Below are positions 46,505-57,576 of a stretch of 64,000 nucleotides of DNA, piece by piece; the first letter of the stretch is position 1, and each line of letters opens with the position of its first letter. Source of the stretch: Cranoglanis bouderius (lineage: Eukaryota > Chordata > Actinopteri > Siluriformes > Cranoglanididae); assembly GCA_023630585.1 (NCBI GenBank), contig CM042541.1, forward strand, positions 14,432,501 to 14,496,500, read 5' to 3'. Both the position numbers and the translations under genes were made by a program. The notes below the pieces were generated by a model. That model had not been told where the DNA came from, ran no database searches, and saw only the letters and a list, made by a program, of their open reading frames with translations.

Positions 46505-48084
46505 TTCATATGCAGTTACAGTTAAAGTGAAATGTCACATTGCATAAGAGTGACTGTCCCAAACATATGCATTGTGTTCTTTTTAGTTACTTTTCAATGT
46601 TGGAATATTGGCTGAGCCAAAGTTTCCATTCAACATGTCATAAATCTCCTCATATTTGTTCACTAACAAGAATACTCTGTCCTCTAAGTTAGATTTTCTC
46701 ACTTGCCCCCCAACTTGCGAGCTGATCAGGGGTAAATATGTGCTTGCTTGACGTCATTTGGTGTTCTTTCCAAAATGCTGAGGAAATGGTTAGTTTGAAA
46801 GCAGCCTTGCCATTTTTTTTCTCCAAATTACTTCCTGTTTGAAGGCATTGCCTACTTTCCAGCAGTTTATTTATCAGATCCTGAGAACACAAATAGTGTG
46901 GTGTAATTCACATTACATAAAATAATTCTTCAGATCTCATAAAGATATGGCTTTTGATAAAATAGCCTCAAATACTCTCAAATACCATACGACCCTGATT
47001 CTGACCCTGGTCACTTCATATCCTTTGCCAGTAACCCGTCCCTCTCCCCCGGTCTCTCTCAGGCTCAGTTCTGTTAATCACTGCAAGCAGGAGGCAATCA
47101 AATGCAGCACAGGAAACCAGGCGGCCTGTTATTGCTGGCAGCCTGTGCCACACCAGTGTTTTAATATTTATTCTCTAAGCCCTTCATACCACATAAATCA
47201 CACACACACCGAGGTGAAGTACAGACATATACTCCATTACACCAACCACTAACAGCCTTTGACTTTTTCCGAAGCTAAATACTTAGCAAGGAATGGCAGG
47301 ATTGATGCTATCGGGGCTGCCAGGAAAAATCTGCTTGGCAAATCAGGATTGAGCTAATAGGTGCACAGCCATCAAGGAAAAAGGAAAAGGAAGTGTTTTA
47401 ACTTTTCTGCTTAGATATGGACGGCTTTAGGCTGTATCATTCTGAATGCCTTATTTCAGCTGCCTGCTTACTCATGCATACTGTAAAAGATTTGATACAA
47501 TCTAATGTCATTTGAAGACCTAATGGGTATATGGATATTATGGATTTGCCCACAATTCATTTTAGGAAATCGAATTCATCTCAGATTAATATAGTGAGTG
47601 CCTTTGGGTCAGATGTAATGGTACAGAAGTCCCTAAGTGCAGTTGTAAGTGCGGTGAAGAGCTGAACCCGACCTCACTGATTAGATAGATCTCATCTCTC
47701 AGTTTCTCATCTCTCTCTTTTTTTCCAGGTCAACTGAACCACCAATCATCATTCCACAGAGTCACTCCAAACAATTTCCTACCCTCAAAACCCACAGGAT
47801 TCAGACACTCCATTCTATCACAGGGAAGGCTGATCCATCTCCTAATTGAGATGTCATGTTTATGGCTGAAACTTTCACCAGGAAAAAATATGAATCCGAA
47901 CACAGTCGGAAAATTTTCCTTCAGAACCTTCAGTGATTCATTTTAAAGCCAAGATGTTCTCAAATGTTTAAAAATTCCTTGTGATACTGAAAACATATGT
48001 CATCTAAATAAATTTAACCAACAGTAAATTTGAGAAATATGTATCCTTAACTAGGGGTGGGTGAAATATATTGTATATATTGTA
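46505..48084. other. Mostly unique sequence with exon-like segments
   Basis: 46940-47330 and 47680-47850 are unique and GC-balanced. Strong pyrimidine-tract acceptors end at 47062 and 47728 on the plus strand, each followed by an open frame (see findings). No gene can be claimed. Confidence 0.3.
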
Positions 48085-49591
48085 CAGGTGCATCTCAATA
48101 AATTAGAATGTCGTGGAAAAGTTCGTTTATTTCAGTAATTCAACTCAAATTGTGAAACTCGTGTATTAAATAAATTCAATGCCACAGACTGAAGTAGTTT
48201 AAGTCTTTGGTTCTTTTAATTGTGATGATTTTGGCTCACATTTAACAAAAACCCACCAATTCACTATCTCAACAAATTAGAATACTTCATAAAACCAATA
48301 AAAAAAACATTTTTAGTGAATTGTTGGCCTTCTGGAAAGTATGTTCATTTACTGTACATGTACTCAATACTTGGTAGGGGCTCCTTTTGCTTTAATTACT
48401 GCCTCAATTCGGCGTGGCATGGAGGTGATCAGTTTGTGGCACTGCTGAGGTGGTATGGAAGCCCAGGTTTCTTTGACAGTGGCCTTCAGCTCATCTGCAT
48501 TTTTTGGTCTCTTGTTTCTCATTTTCCTCTTGACAATACCCCATAGATTCTCTATGGGGTTCAGGTCTGGTGAGTTTGCTGGCCAGTCAAGCACACCAAC
48601 ACCATGGTCATTTAACCAACTTTTGGTGCTTTTGGCAGTGTGGGCAGGTACCAAATCCTGCTGGAAAATGAAATCAGCATCTTCAAAATGCTGGTCAGCT
48701 GAAGGAAGCATGAAGTGCTCCAAAATTTCTTGGTAAATGGGTGCAGTGACTTTGGTTTTCAAAAAACACAATGGACCAACACCATCAGATGACATTGCAC
48801 CCCAAATCATCACAGACTGTGGAAACTGAACACTGGACTTCAAGCAACTTGGGCTATGAGCTTCTCCACCCTTCCTCCAGACTCTAGGACCTTGGTTTCC
48901 AAATGAAATACAAAACTTGCTCTCATCTGAAAAGAGGACTTTGGACCACTGGTCAACAGTCCAGTTCTTCTTCTCCTTAGCCCAGGTAAGACGCCTCTGA
49001 CATTGTCTGTGGTTCAGGAGTGGCTTAACAAGAGGAATACGACAACTGTAGCCAAATTCCTTGGCACGTGTGTGTGTGGTGGCTCTTGATGCCTTGACCC
49101 CAGCCTCAGTCCATTCCTTGTGAAGTTCACTCAAATTCTTGAATCGATTTTGCTTGACAATCCTCATAAGGCTGCGGTTCTCTCGGTTGGTTGTGCATCT
49201 TTTTCTTCCACAATTTTTCCTTCCACTCAACTTTCTGTTAACATGCTTGGATACAGCACTCTGTGAACAGCCAGCTTCTTTGGCAATGAATGTTTGTGGC
49301 TTACCTAGTGAACCAAACTGAGAGACCATTTTGAAGGCTCAGGAAACCTTTGCAGGTGTTTTGAGTTGATTAGCTGATTGGCATGTCACCATATTCTAAT
49401 TTGTTGAGATAGTGAATTGGTGGGTTTTTGTTAAATGTGAGCCAAAATTAGCACAGTTAAAAGAACCAAAGACTTAAACTACTTCAGTCTGTGGCATTGA
49501 ATTTATTTAATACACGAGTTTCACAATTTGAGTTGAATTACTGAAATAAACGAACTTTTCCACGACATTCTAATTTATTGAGATGCACCTG
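48085..49591 (-). mobile_element. Tc1-like element, family I, apparently intact
   Basis: The ends CAGGTGCATCTCAATAAATT and AATTTATTGAGATGCACCTG are exact inverted copies flanked by TA. Inverted repeats of about 205 bp are nearly identical and contain an outer direct repeat (CATCTCAATAAATTAGAATG, 48091) and an inner one (TATCTCAACAAATTAGAATA, 48265). Length 1507 bp. This is the best preserved element in the window, with complete ends and an open transposase. Confidence 0.95.
48364..49329 (-). CDS. Tc1/mariner transposase, family I (intact ORF, 321 aa)
   Basis: This encodes a cut-and-paste transposase that binds the direct repeats in its own termini and inserts at TA; it would act in the nucleus. 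A helix-turn-helix spans about residues 14-30 (FIAKEAGCSQSAVSKHV), followed by a basic GRKNCGRKR stretch. A second DNA-binding helix region lies at about 64-100. The catalytic triad is D135 (VLFSDESKF), D225 (FQQDLVPAHTAK) and E260 (SPDLNPIENLW), with 34 residues between the last two, the DD34E spacing of Tc1. The C-terminus RRIEAVIKAKGAPTKY is typical. A TGA nine bases upstream in frame fixes the start. Length is slightly under the usual 340 residues. The ORF is unbroken, but activity is untested and the N-terminus may be shortened. Confidence 0.9.
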   Translation of the reverse strand: MVSQFGSLGKPQTFIAKEAGCSQSAVSKHVNRKLSGRKNCGRKRCTTNRENRSLMRIVKQNRFKNLSELHKEWTEAGVKASRATTHTRAKEFGYSCRIPLVKPLLNHRQCQRRLTWAKEKKNWTVDQWSKVLFSDESKFCISFGNQGPRVWRKGGEAHSPSCLKSSVQFPQSVMIWGAMSSDGVGPLCFLKTKVTAPIYQEILEHFMLPSADQHFEDADFIFQQDLVPAHTAKSTKSWLNDHGVGVLDWPANSPDLNPIENLWGIVKRKMRNKRPKNADELKATVKETWASIPPQQCHKLITSMPRRIEAVIKAKGAPTKY

Positions 49592-50655
49592 TATAACGCT
49601 ACATGATGTGTATCCTGGGCCCCCGTTCTTCATACATCGCTTAACAAATCCAAGATGAGATGATTCCAGATAATTCTAAACAGGCTAATTTGGTTTTGTC
49701 AAACACACTTGACTGAGTTGTTTTAGATAACTCTGTGCTTTTCTCTTTTTTGTATCACTTTTTCTTGCACAAAGGTTAGGTTAATGTGGATATGGGGTAC
49801 AAAATCTGGGTCAGGAAATCATAGTTTTTTTTAAACATAATAAAAAAAAAAACATTTCAAATATATATGCAACAGTCCTTTTACTAAGGGTGGGTGTCAG
49901 TGGAAATATGTCTCACATCCCCACATTAACACTTTCATTAAAATGTCTCACAATACATTCAAATCCACAGCATAACTGTGAACTCTACTTAACCCATAAG
50001 CTGCTTGTTCTAATTGTAAGCATTTTTCTTTATGTGAGAGCACAAATGAACCAAAATATGGAATGCTTTAATTAATTCAAGGTCTCACAGTAACAATAAC
50101 ATGACCTCAATTTAGACATTTACACAATACACTTAGTATTATATGCAATAAAATCATGTTATTTTGTCAGTGTACTGTATATTGCTACTAAATGCAACAT
50201 CTAATCTTGTCTATGTTAAATAAGCTGCTTTTGAGAAGGTTTGAGTTTATAGATTTGTTGTCTTGGTAACTAGAATGAACAAATATAGGATCAAGTCAAA
50301 TTGTCAATAATCCAAACCAACTTTTAATCCATGTATAAAGAACAGGTCCACAGTGTCAACTTTTTCCATCAAAAGTGCCTGAAAAACAGTAGTGATCATT
50401 TAATAGGCCTATAACAATCTCTGGTTTCAATGCTGTTATTAACGGTTACCACAGGCAAAAAATAATCAAATTGTCTGCCTGATTAGAATGGTTTGGGACT
50501 ATCAAATGCCCCTTGTATCACTCTGTATTTCAAGATTATAGTGTAATGTTGTGATAAATTGTAACTGTTATTAGCAATAATTCTAATTTACAAACAATTT
50601 AATTCATTCGATTAAATCATTTCAATAAAACACTTGAGTTTTTCTTAAATTTCTA
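49592..50655. other. No feature recognised
   Basis: AT-rich unassigned sequence between two Tc1 elements. Confidence 0.4.
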
Positions 50656-52044
50656 CAGTGGGTGAAAAAAGTATTCGATCCCCTGCTGATTTTGTACGTT
50701 TGCCCACTGATAAAGAAATGATCAGTCTATAATTTTCATGGTAGGTGTATTTTAACAGTGAGAGACAGAATAACAACAAAAAAATCCAGAAAAACGCATT
50801 TCAAAAAAGTTATAAATTGATTTGCATTTTAATGAGGGAAATAAGTATTTGACCCCTTCGACTTAGTACTTGGTGGCAAAACCCTTGTTGGCAATCACAG
50901 AGGTCAGACGTTTCTTGTAGTTGGCCACCAGGTTTTCACACATCTCAGGAGGGATTTTGTCCCACTTCTCTTTGCAGATCCTCTCCAAGTCATTAAGGTC
51001 ATTTTCAATGCCCTGGCTGAGGGAAGGAGGTTCTCACCCAAGATTTGATGGTACATGGCCCCGTCCATCGTCCCTTTGATGCGGTGCAGTTGTCCTGTCC
51101 CCTTAGCAGAAAAACACCCCCAAAGCATAATGTTCCCACCTCCTTGTTTGACGGTGGGAATGGTGTTATGACTTGGGTTCATAGGCAGCATTCCTCCTCC
51201 TCCAAACACGGTGAGTTGAGTTGATGCCAAAGAGATCTGCCCACACCTGACCACAACACTTTCACCCAGTTCTCCTCTGAATCATTCTGGCAAACTTTAG
51301 ACGGGTCTGTACATGTGCTTTCTTGAGCAGGGGGACCTTGCGGGCACTGCAGGATTTCAGTCCTTCACGGCGTAGTGTGTTACCAATTGTTTTCTTGGTG
51401 ACTATGGTCCCAGCTGCCTTGAGATCATTAATAAGATCCTCCCATGTAGTTCTGCGCCGATTCCTCACCGTTCTCATGATCATTGAAACTCCACGAGGTG
51501 AGAGTGTCTTGCATGGAGCCCCAGACTGAGGGAGACTGACAGTTTCTTCCATTTGCGAATAATCACACCAACTGTTGCCACCTTCTCACCAAGCTGCTTG
51601 GCGATGGTCTTGTAGCCCATTCCAGCCTTGTGTAGGTCTACAATCTTGTCCCTGACATCCTTGGACAGTTCTTTGGTCTTGGCCATGGTGGAGAGTTTGG
51701 AATCTGATTGATTGATTGCTTCTGTGGACAGGTGTCTTTTTACAGGTAACAAACTGAGATTAGGAGCACTCCCTTTAAGAGAGTGCTCCTAATCTCAGCT
51801 CATTACCTGTGTAAAAGACACCTGGGAGCCAGAAATCTTGCTGACTGATCAAATACTTATTTCCCTCATTAAAATGCAAATCAATTTATAACTTTTTTAA
51901 AATGCATTTTTCTGGATTTTTTTGTTGTTATTCTGTCTCTCAGTGTTAAAATACACCTACCATTAAAATTATAGACTGATCATTTCTTTGTCAGTGGGCA
52001 AACGTACAAAATCAGCAGGGGATCAATTACTTTTTCCCCCACTG
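50656..52044 (-). mobile_element. Tc1-like element, family G, copy 2 with core deletion
   Basis: The ends CAGTGGGTGAAAAAAGTATT and GATCAATTACTTTTTCCCCC, then ACTG, are inverted and flanked by TA. Length 1389 bp. Compared with 23420-24926 it lacks about 190 bp at 51000 (CATTAAGGTC joined to ATTTTCAATG). The upstream hairpin is an 18-bp perfect stem here (51754-51771 and 51781-51798). Confidence 0.93.
50863..51686 (-). pseudogene. Family G Tc1 transposase lacking the second half of the catalytic core
   Basis: The start MAKTKELSKDVRDKIVDLHK is at 51686 with an intact first HTH (GMGYKTIAKQLGEKVATVGV). A frameshift follows KWKK. The first catalytic block is degraded (VVRCGQISLAS where SDETK is expected). 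The deletion near 51000 removes both the HDND and NPIE blocks, so the second Asp and the Glu are gone. The stop at 50863 follows the family C-terminal TKY in its original frame. Confidence 0.88.
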
Positions 52045-52251
52045 TAACTGCAGGTGGCTACACAGTTCATATAATTAATTAAAAAATAGTTTATCAGATT
52101 TAAATCTGAGGCCCAGATGTATGAACATCAGGAGGTGTAGTTCAAGATGCAACTTGATGTGCTTTATGTAATTGACTGCAGCTTCTATAAGATTTGAAAA
52201 ATTGGCTTAAAAAATGTCAAAAATGTGATTAATTTTTTTGTTACACGTTGT

Positions 52252-52657
52252 ACTGTACTGAGCAAAAGAAATGCTGTAAAGCAAAGATGCTTCCAAAATT
52301 AATGAAATTAAACATTACTACATTACAATACTATAATGTGCAGTAAACAGTAATAAACTAAACAAAGTCAATATTTGATGTTACAACTCTTTGCTTTAAA
52401 AAAAAAAAAAAAAAAAAAGGTACAATTTGTGTTTTATAATGAAATTAGTTGGTACATTACATCTTGTTGAGCATCTGGGAGAATCTACTACAGTCCTTCT
52501 GGAGACATTTTGCTGTAATATTTAATTTCTTGTTAGAAAAAATAAATGTTTGGAAATCTAAAATGTTTTTGTATTGATTGAATAACACAGAAGTAAAAAA
52601 AAAAATTTAAAAAATCTATAATAAAATTTGTACCAAAAAATGTTTTGCACAGTACTG
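52252..52657. mobile_element. Family B-derived MITE, complete
   Basis: The ends CTGTACTGAGCAAAAG and TTTTGCACAGTACTG are inverted and flanked by TA. The internal blocks AGAAATGCTGTAAAGCAAAG and TCAATATTTGATGTTACAAC match the 3' region of Tc1-B at 15715 and the half copy at 55567. A poly-A run sits at 52398-52418. There is no transposase. Confidence 0.8.
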
Positions 52658-53191
52658 TATGTATCTGTAAAGTATGTGTTATGACCAAATCTGCTTGACA
52701 AGCAATAATAAAACATGTCTTGCAACTGAGTTGGCCTGCTCACATGTTTTTTTGTTTGTGCCTGTTTCTGGCAAATCTTGCAGTTCACAGAAATGATGTT
52801 AGGTCCATTCAGTTAAACGTGATTTGTTAATAAATTATGAACCCGCTAGTGTTGCAACGTATTGGTCATTTCACCTCATCTCTGTCGGGTGAACAGAAAT
52901 CAATATAGATGTGGGAAGAATGGACAAGAAGTAGGTAGAGCAGAGACTGAAAGGGCACGAAAAAACAAAAGCCAGATGCTGCAGAATGCCAGACATTTTT
53001 AAACTAACTTCAAGTGCAGGTCAGTCTGGTCTGCCAACACATAGCTAACATTATCTAATTAGTCTGTATTAACTTAATAAGTTAGTAGTGTAGGTCCTAT
53101 TAGAAATGCACAAAAAAACAAAGGCATAACTTTCACAATAATAATTTTATTATGGTAAAAATAATGCAAGTCATTCTTTTCTTTTGAGATA
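52658..53191. other. No feature recognised
   Basis: Unassigned sequence up to the TA at 53190-53191. Confidence 0.4.
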
Positions 53192-53606
53192 CACTCACTA
53201 ATCAAATTATTAGGAGCCCCATTCTAAAACTGTGTAAAACTATGCATTCACAGATGCTTTTCTGCTCACCCTGGTTTCTGCTCACCATGGTAAAGATTGG
53301 TTATTTTAATTACCATAGTCTTCCTGTCAGCTTGAACCAGTCTATCCATTCTACTTTGACCTACGTTGTTTCTACTCATAGAACTACTACTCAATGTGTT
53401 TTTATTTTGTTTGTCTGTTTTTCATACCATTCTATGTAAACTCTGTAGACCATTGTCCATACAAAAGTAACCATTTCTGCTCAACCACTCTGTCTAGCAC
53501 CAACACCCATGCTGTGGTCAAAGTCATTGCGGTCATATTAACTGAAGCCCTTGACCCGTGCCTACATGATTTTATTCATTAAGCTGCTGTGTTTATTTGT
53601 TTTTTT

Positions 53607-54120
53607 CATCAAACCTGGCGCTGTGCATGATGACCAAACATATCCACCTTAGTCTCATCAGTCCAAATGATATTGTTCCAGAACTTTTGTGGTTAGTTCA
53701 GATGTAATTTTGTAAACCTAAGTCATGCTGCCATATGCCATAGCCACCCTTCCATGAAAGCCATACTTGTTCAGTCATTTTCTGATTGTTCTGTCATGAA
53801 CACAAACATTTAATGTGCTTACAGAGACCTGTTGGTCACCTGATGTAGCTCTTGGGTTTCCTTTATGTCTCTGAGCATTAAACAGTCTGACCTTAGACTG
53901 AATTTGCTGGGATGGCCACTCCTAGGAAGATTGGCAACTGTCTTGAAGGCTCTCCATTTGTAAACAATCCTTCTCACAGTAGAATGGTGAAATCTTTGGA
54001 GATGGCCTTATAACTCTTCCCAGATTGATGAGCAACAACAATTGCTTCTCTGATTTCATGGCTGATATCACACTTCTTAATGAATAACTAATCTTGTGCA
54101 TTTCATTAGTAACATATATG
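53607..54120 (-). pseudogene. Family E Tc1 transposase, N-terminal fragment
   Basis: Minus strand: the first HTH reads SHEIREAIVVAHQSGKSYKA then ISKDF (about 54075-53995). The later part lies in broken frames and includes the region before the first catalytic Asp (FWNNIIWTDETK-like, about 53680-53640). No terminus is present at either side. It directly abuts a family D fragment in the same orientation. Confidence 0.7.
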
Positions 54121-55566
54121 ACTACCACATAATGACTATTGTTTTCTTTGGCCGACCTGTTCCATGTTGTTTCTTTCTTTTTTCAGGACATTCCAAACTG
54201 TTGCATTGACTATGCCCAATGCTTGTGCAATGACTCTGATCAATTTTCTCTCTTTTCCCATCTTCAAAATGGCTTGCTTTTCTCCCATAGACAGTTCTCT
54301 GCTCTTCATGTTGGTTTATCCTTTTTAACAAAAAATTCAGTCTTCACAAGTGAAACCCAGGGCTCAAACCAAGAGTACACATTCGGTGCTGTTAATTTTT
54401 TAAACAATCAATCTAACAGGACACACCTGGAAAACAAGAAACACCAGTCAGTAACATGTTCCAATGTTTTTGATTACTTTAAAAATGCAAAGGTGTCATG
54501 TTCTAAGTTGTTTAACACTTCTAGATGTAAATGGGTGATTCTCAAATTGGGGGCACGTTTGACCATCTAAACTTTTGAGAAATGAAATTACTAACGTTGG
54601 TATTTTAATGTTGCCTAAACAATCTTCACATGCTATGAAGTACAGATCTAATGCTGGCCTAAAGTTTTTTTTAAATTCATTCATGTTGTAAATTGGTTAC
54701 TTTTTAAAAATACCAAGCAACATGCAACATAGGTTTCACATTTTCACCATCAAAACAATATTTTCATTTTCTTGCACTTCATTTTCAATTTGTTTAATAT
54801 GCAGAAAACCCCCTTCTGGTGTTTCTTTTTGATGGAGTGGTAATTAGCCTATGAAGTAATTTGTGTAAAAGCAAAATGGTGAGGATACAAACAGATAAGC
54901 AAAACTTTTACAGAAAAATAAGTGTCATGATGGTAATGACATAGTGTTTTGGTAATGACAACATGTGTTGGTGATGACAATAGTTAGTAACATGGTACAT
55001 AAAAATGGATTAAAACAGAGACAAAAGACACTTAACATAAAAGTAGCCCATGGGAAGGCAAAATTTCGTGCCAGAGAAACAAATCACCAACATTAAAACA
55101 GTAGTAATGATCACTGGTAAGCAAACGTCAAATACAGGGCACCAGACAATGAACTACAACTCTGTCCGTCTACTGGAGACTCAAGGGGATGTTGCTTGCT
55201 AAATACTGAATTTCCTGTCTACTCCTATCACTGGTTCTTTTAGTTCATTGGTTAACTTTCCATTGTCTGCGTTTATGTCTTTTTCCTGTTTCATTTATTT
55301 TTTTCATCATAATTATGGTCATAAGAAAGATTAATTTCTAAACATCAGAGACGACATTGAAATATAACAAAAGAAATCCCTACATATTAGAAAATAAACT
55401 GATAGGATGTCATTACCATCACCAGTGTCATAACCATCACAACAAGAAATGTGGTGGTAATGACATGTAGCAGGAATCACAGTTCTAAGTTTTTTGGTGG
55501 GAAAAGAGGCTAGCTCATTGTTTTGCTAACACTACTTTGTAGCAAGCATAAGATGCACTTTATATA

Positions 55567-55850
55567 CAGTACTGTGCAAAGGTTTTAGGCACATGCAAAG
55601 AAATTCTGTAGAGCAAAGCTGCCTTCAAAATAATGAAATTAAATGTTTCTGCATTTTAAATAAATAAATAAATACTGTAAAGAGCAGTAAACAGTAATAA
55701 ATGAAAACGTCAATATTTGGTGTGACAAAAAATTTAAATTAAAATTAAAATAGTAGTCTCCGGTACAATTTGTGCAGTTTTATAAGGAAATGAAAGTTTT
55801 ATTGAGCATCTTGCAGAACCAGCCAATGTTCTTCTGGAGACATGTTATAT
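55567..55850. mobile_element. Family B-derived MITE, left half
   Basis: It starts CAGTACTGTGCAAAGGTTTT after TA and follows the copy at 52252 through GTACAATTTGTGCAGTTTTA and TTCTTCTGGAGACATG, then diverges. It is truncated. Confidence 0.75.
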
Positions 55851-55949
55851 TTGTAACATGTTGCATCAGGTTCATATATGATAATGACAGTGAATATGTA
55901 TACTGTTTTATCAGAAGGAATAAATGATTAAATCAGTCACTTTTATCAA

Positions 55950-57102
55950 CATCAAATATTCAGTCTTCTCTCATGGTAGGGACTCTCATGGACTCTTCAC
56001 CCCACAGGTTTTCTATGGGTCAGAGGACTGGGATGGCCATGGCAGGACCTTGATTTTGTGGTCAGTAAACCATTTTTTGTTGATATTGATGTATGGTTTG
56101 GATCATTGTCCTGCTGGAAGATCCAACCACGGCCCATTTTAAGCTTTCTGGCAGAGGCAGAGGCGTCCATGATGCTATGTATCCTAACAAAATGTCCAGA
56201 TCCTCTGGCAGAAAAACAGCCCAAATGAGGTTTTCCATATTGCTACCTCTCTGTGTGCGCCCAAACCACCTCTGGTGTTTATTGCCAAAAAGCTCTATAT
56301 TGGTTTCATCTGACCATAGAACCCCATTCCATTTGAAGTTCCAGTAGTGTCTGGCAAACTGAAGACACTTGAGTTTGTTTTTGGATGAGAGTAGAGGATT
56401 TTTTCTTGAAACCCTTCCAAACAACTTGTGGTGATGTAGGTGACTTTGGATACTTTAGGAGACTTTCTGACCCAAAGATGCAACTACTGTAACTTGTGCA
56501 ATTCTCCAGTTGTGATCCATGGAGATTTTTTGGCCACTCGAACCATCCTCTTCACAGTGCGTTGAGACAATATAGACACGTCCAATTCCAGGTTGATTCA
56601 TAACATTTTCAGTTGACTGGAACTTCTTAATTATTGCCCTGATGGTGGAAATGGGCATTTTCAGTGCTTGTGCTAACAACCTTTTGCCGCACATCACAGC
56701 TATATTCCTATATTTCTCTTACCCATTGTTATGAATGACTAAGGGAATTTGGCCTATGTGTCACCTCATATTTATACCCCTGTGAAAGAGGAAGTCATGG
56801 TTGAACAATTTCCTGTTCCTAGTCACCCAGGTGTACTAAAAAAAAATAATTAAATATCAATGGGGATATACTTCAAATATATTTTTCTCATTTGAATTCA
56901 TAGGGGTGCCACACCTATATTTAACAAAGATATTTTTTTGGATAAACCTGTGTTTTGTTTGCAATTGTTTGATATCCATGAGAACAGAGTATTTTTGTGA
57001 ATTCTTTGAACAAAAGATCAAAAGTTTAAACAGTAAAGACAATTTTTCACAGCCTTTTTTGCTCATATTTACCAAGGGTGCCAATATTAGTGGAAGGCAC
57101 TG
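55950..57102 (-). mobile_element. Tc1-like element, family C, 3'-truncated
   Basis: The 5' terminus on the minus strand is at 57102 (CAGTGCCTTCCACTAATATT, then GGCACCCTTGGTAAAT), followed by TA. The 5' inverted repeat and non-coding leader match 31284-31640 closely. Coding remnants occupy 56726-55985, and the 3' end is missing. Confidence 0.8.
55985..56726 (-). pseudogene. Family C Tc1 transposase, multiply broken
   Basis: The start at 56726 (MGKRNIGI) is followed by an early stop. The HTH remnant LAQALKMPISTIRAIIKKFQ lies in the next frame. The first catalytic block is intact as LWSDETNIELFG (about 56318-56283). GCFSARGSGHFVRI and the second Asp in FQQDNDPNHTSIS (about 56130-56092) follow in another frame. 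The third block is degraded (HPSPLTHRKPVG where SPDLNPIEN is expected), so the Glu is lost. Confidence 0.82.
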
Positions 57103-57576
57103 TATATAAAAATTGTACAGATGTAAACTAAATTAATATAGTTCTTACCTTTTAAAAATAATATGAAGGCACACAATGAGAAATGTGTATGATTTGATCA
57201 GTTTTTGTGAGTTTATTGAAACAGAGAAGTTTAAAACTCTGGGTTGGGGACAAGGTCAAAGTAGTAAAGTATTGGTATTTAAAAAAAAAATAGGAAGACA
57301 ATTTTTTTGGTACTGTAATTTTTTTTGAAGGTAAATAACTATTGCTTTTAATTACTAAACAGATTGTTTCATAGTTAAGTGTTTTAGAAAAACTGTGGTC
57401 CAGGGACATAAAAGTGCCTTCAATTGGAGAATCACCCAAATATCAGAAAATGAAAGCTGAAATTCTGATCTATCATCTGATTTTCATTTTTTGATCTCAA
57501 ACACAAATGTCTTCAGTGTATAGCAAAAACAAAAGAATTGGTCTTGCCATTCAAGTACTTTCAGAAGAGAATCTGC

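Larger units (their letters stand above)
54533..57437. mobile_element. Unclassified DNA transposon with GGGTGATTCTC termini
   Basis: The left GGGTGATTCTCAAATTGGGG (then GCACGTTT) and right GAGAATCACCC (preceded by AAAAGTGCCTTCAATTG) form imperfect inverted repeats of about 28 bp. Comparison with the uninterrupted family D sequence at 11575-11590 shows a 4-base duplication AAAT at the insertion point. The interior 54561-55560 has no recognisable transposase and contains six TGGTAATGACA-type motifs. A family B half element and a Tc1-C are inserted in it. The superfamily is not recognised. A 4-bp duplication with G-rich ends excludes Tc1/mariner and hAT. Confidence 0.7.
54121..57575 (-). mobile_element. 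Tc1-like element, family D, 5' half, split by a 2.9-kb element
   Basis: Minus strand: the outer terminus (CTTTCAGAAGAGAATCTG at 57558-57575) and the outer inverted repeat (57439-57575) are separated from the inner inverted repeat and N-terminal coding region (54121-54531). MKSRELSMGEKQAILKMGKE reads from 54310, then GQSHCTSIGHSQ-type HTH in shifted frames. The 3' half is absent; family E sequence begins at 54120. Confidence 0.8.
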
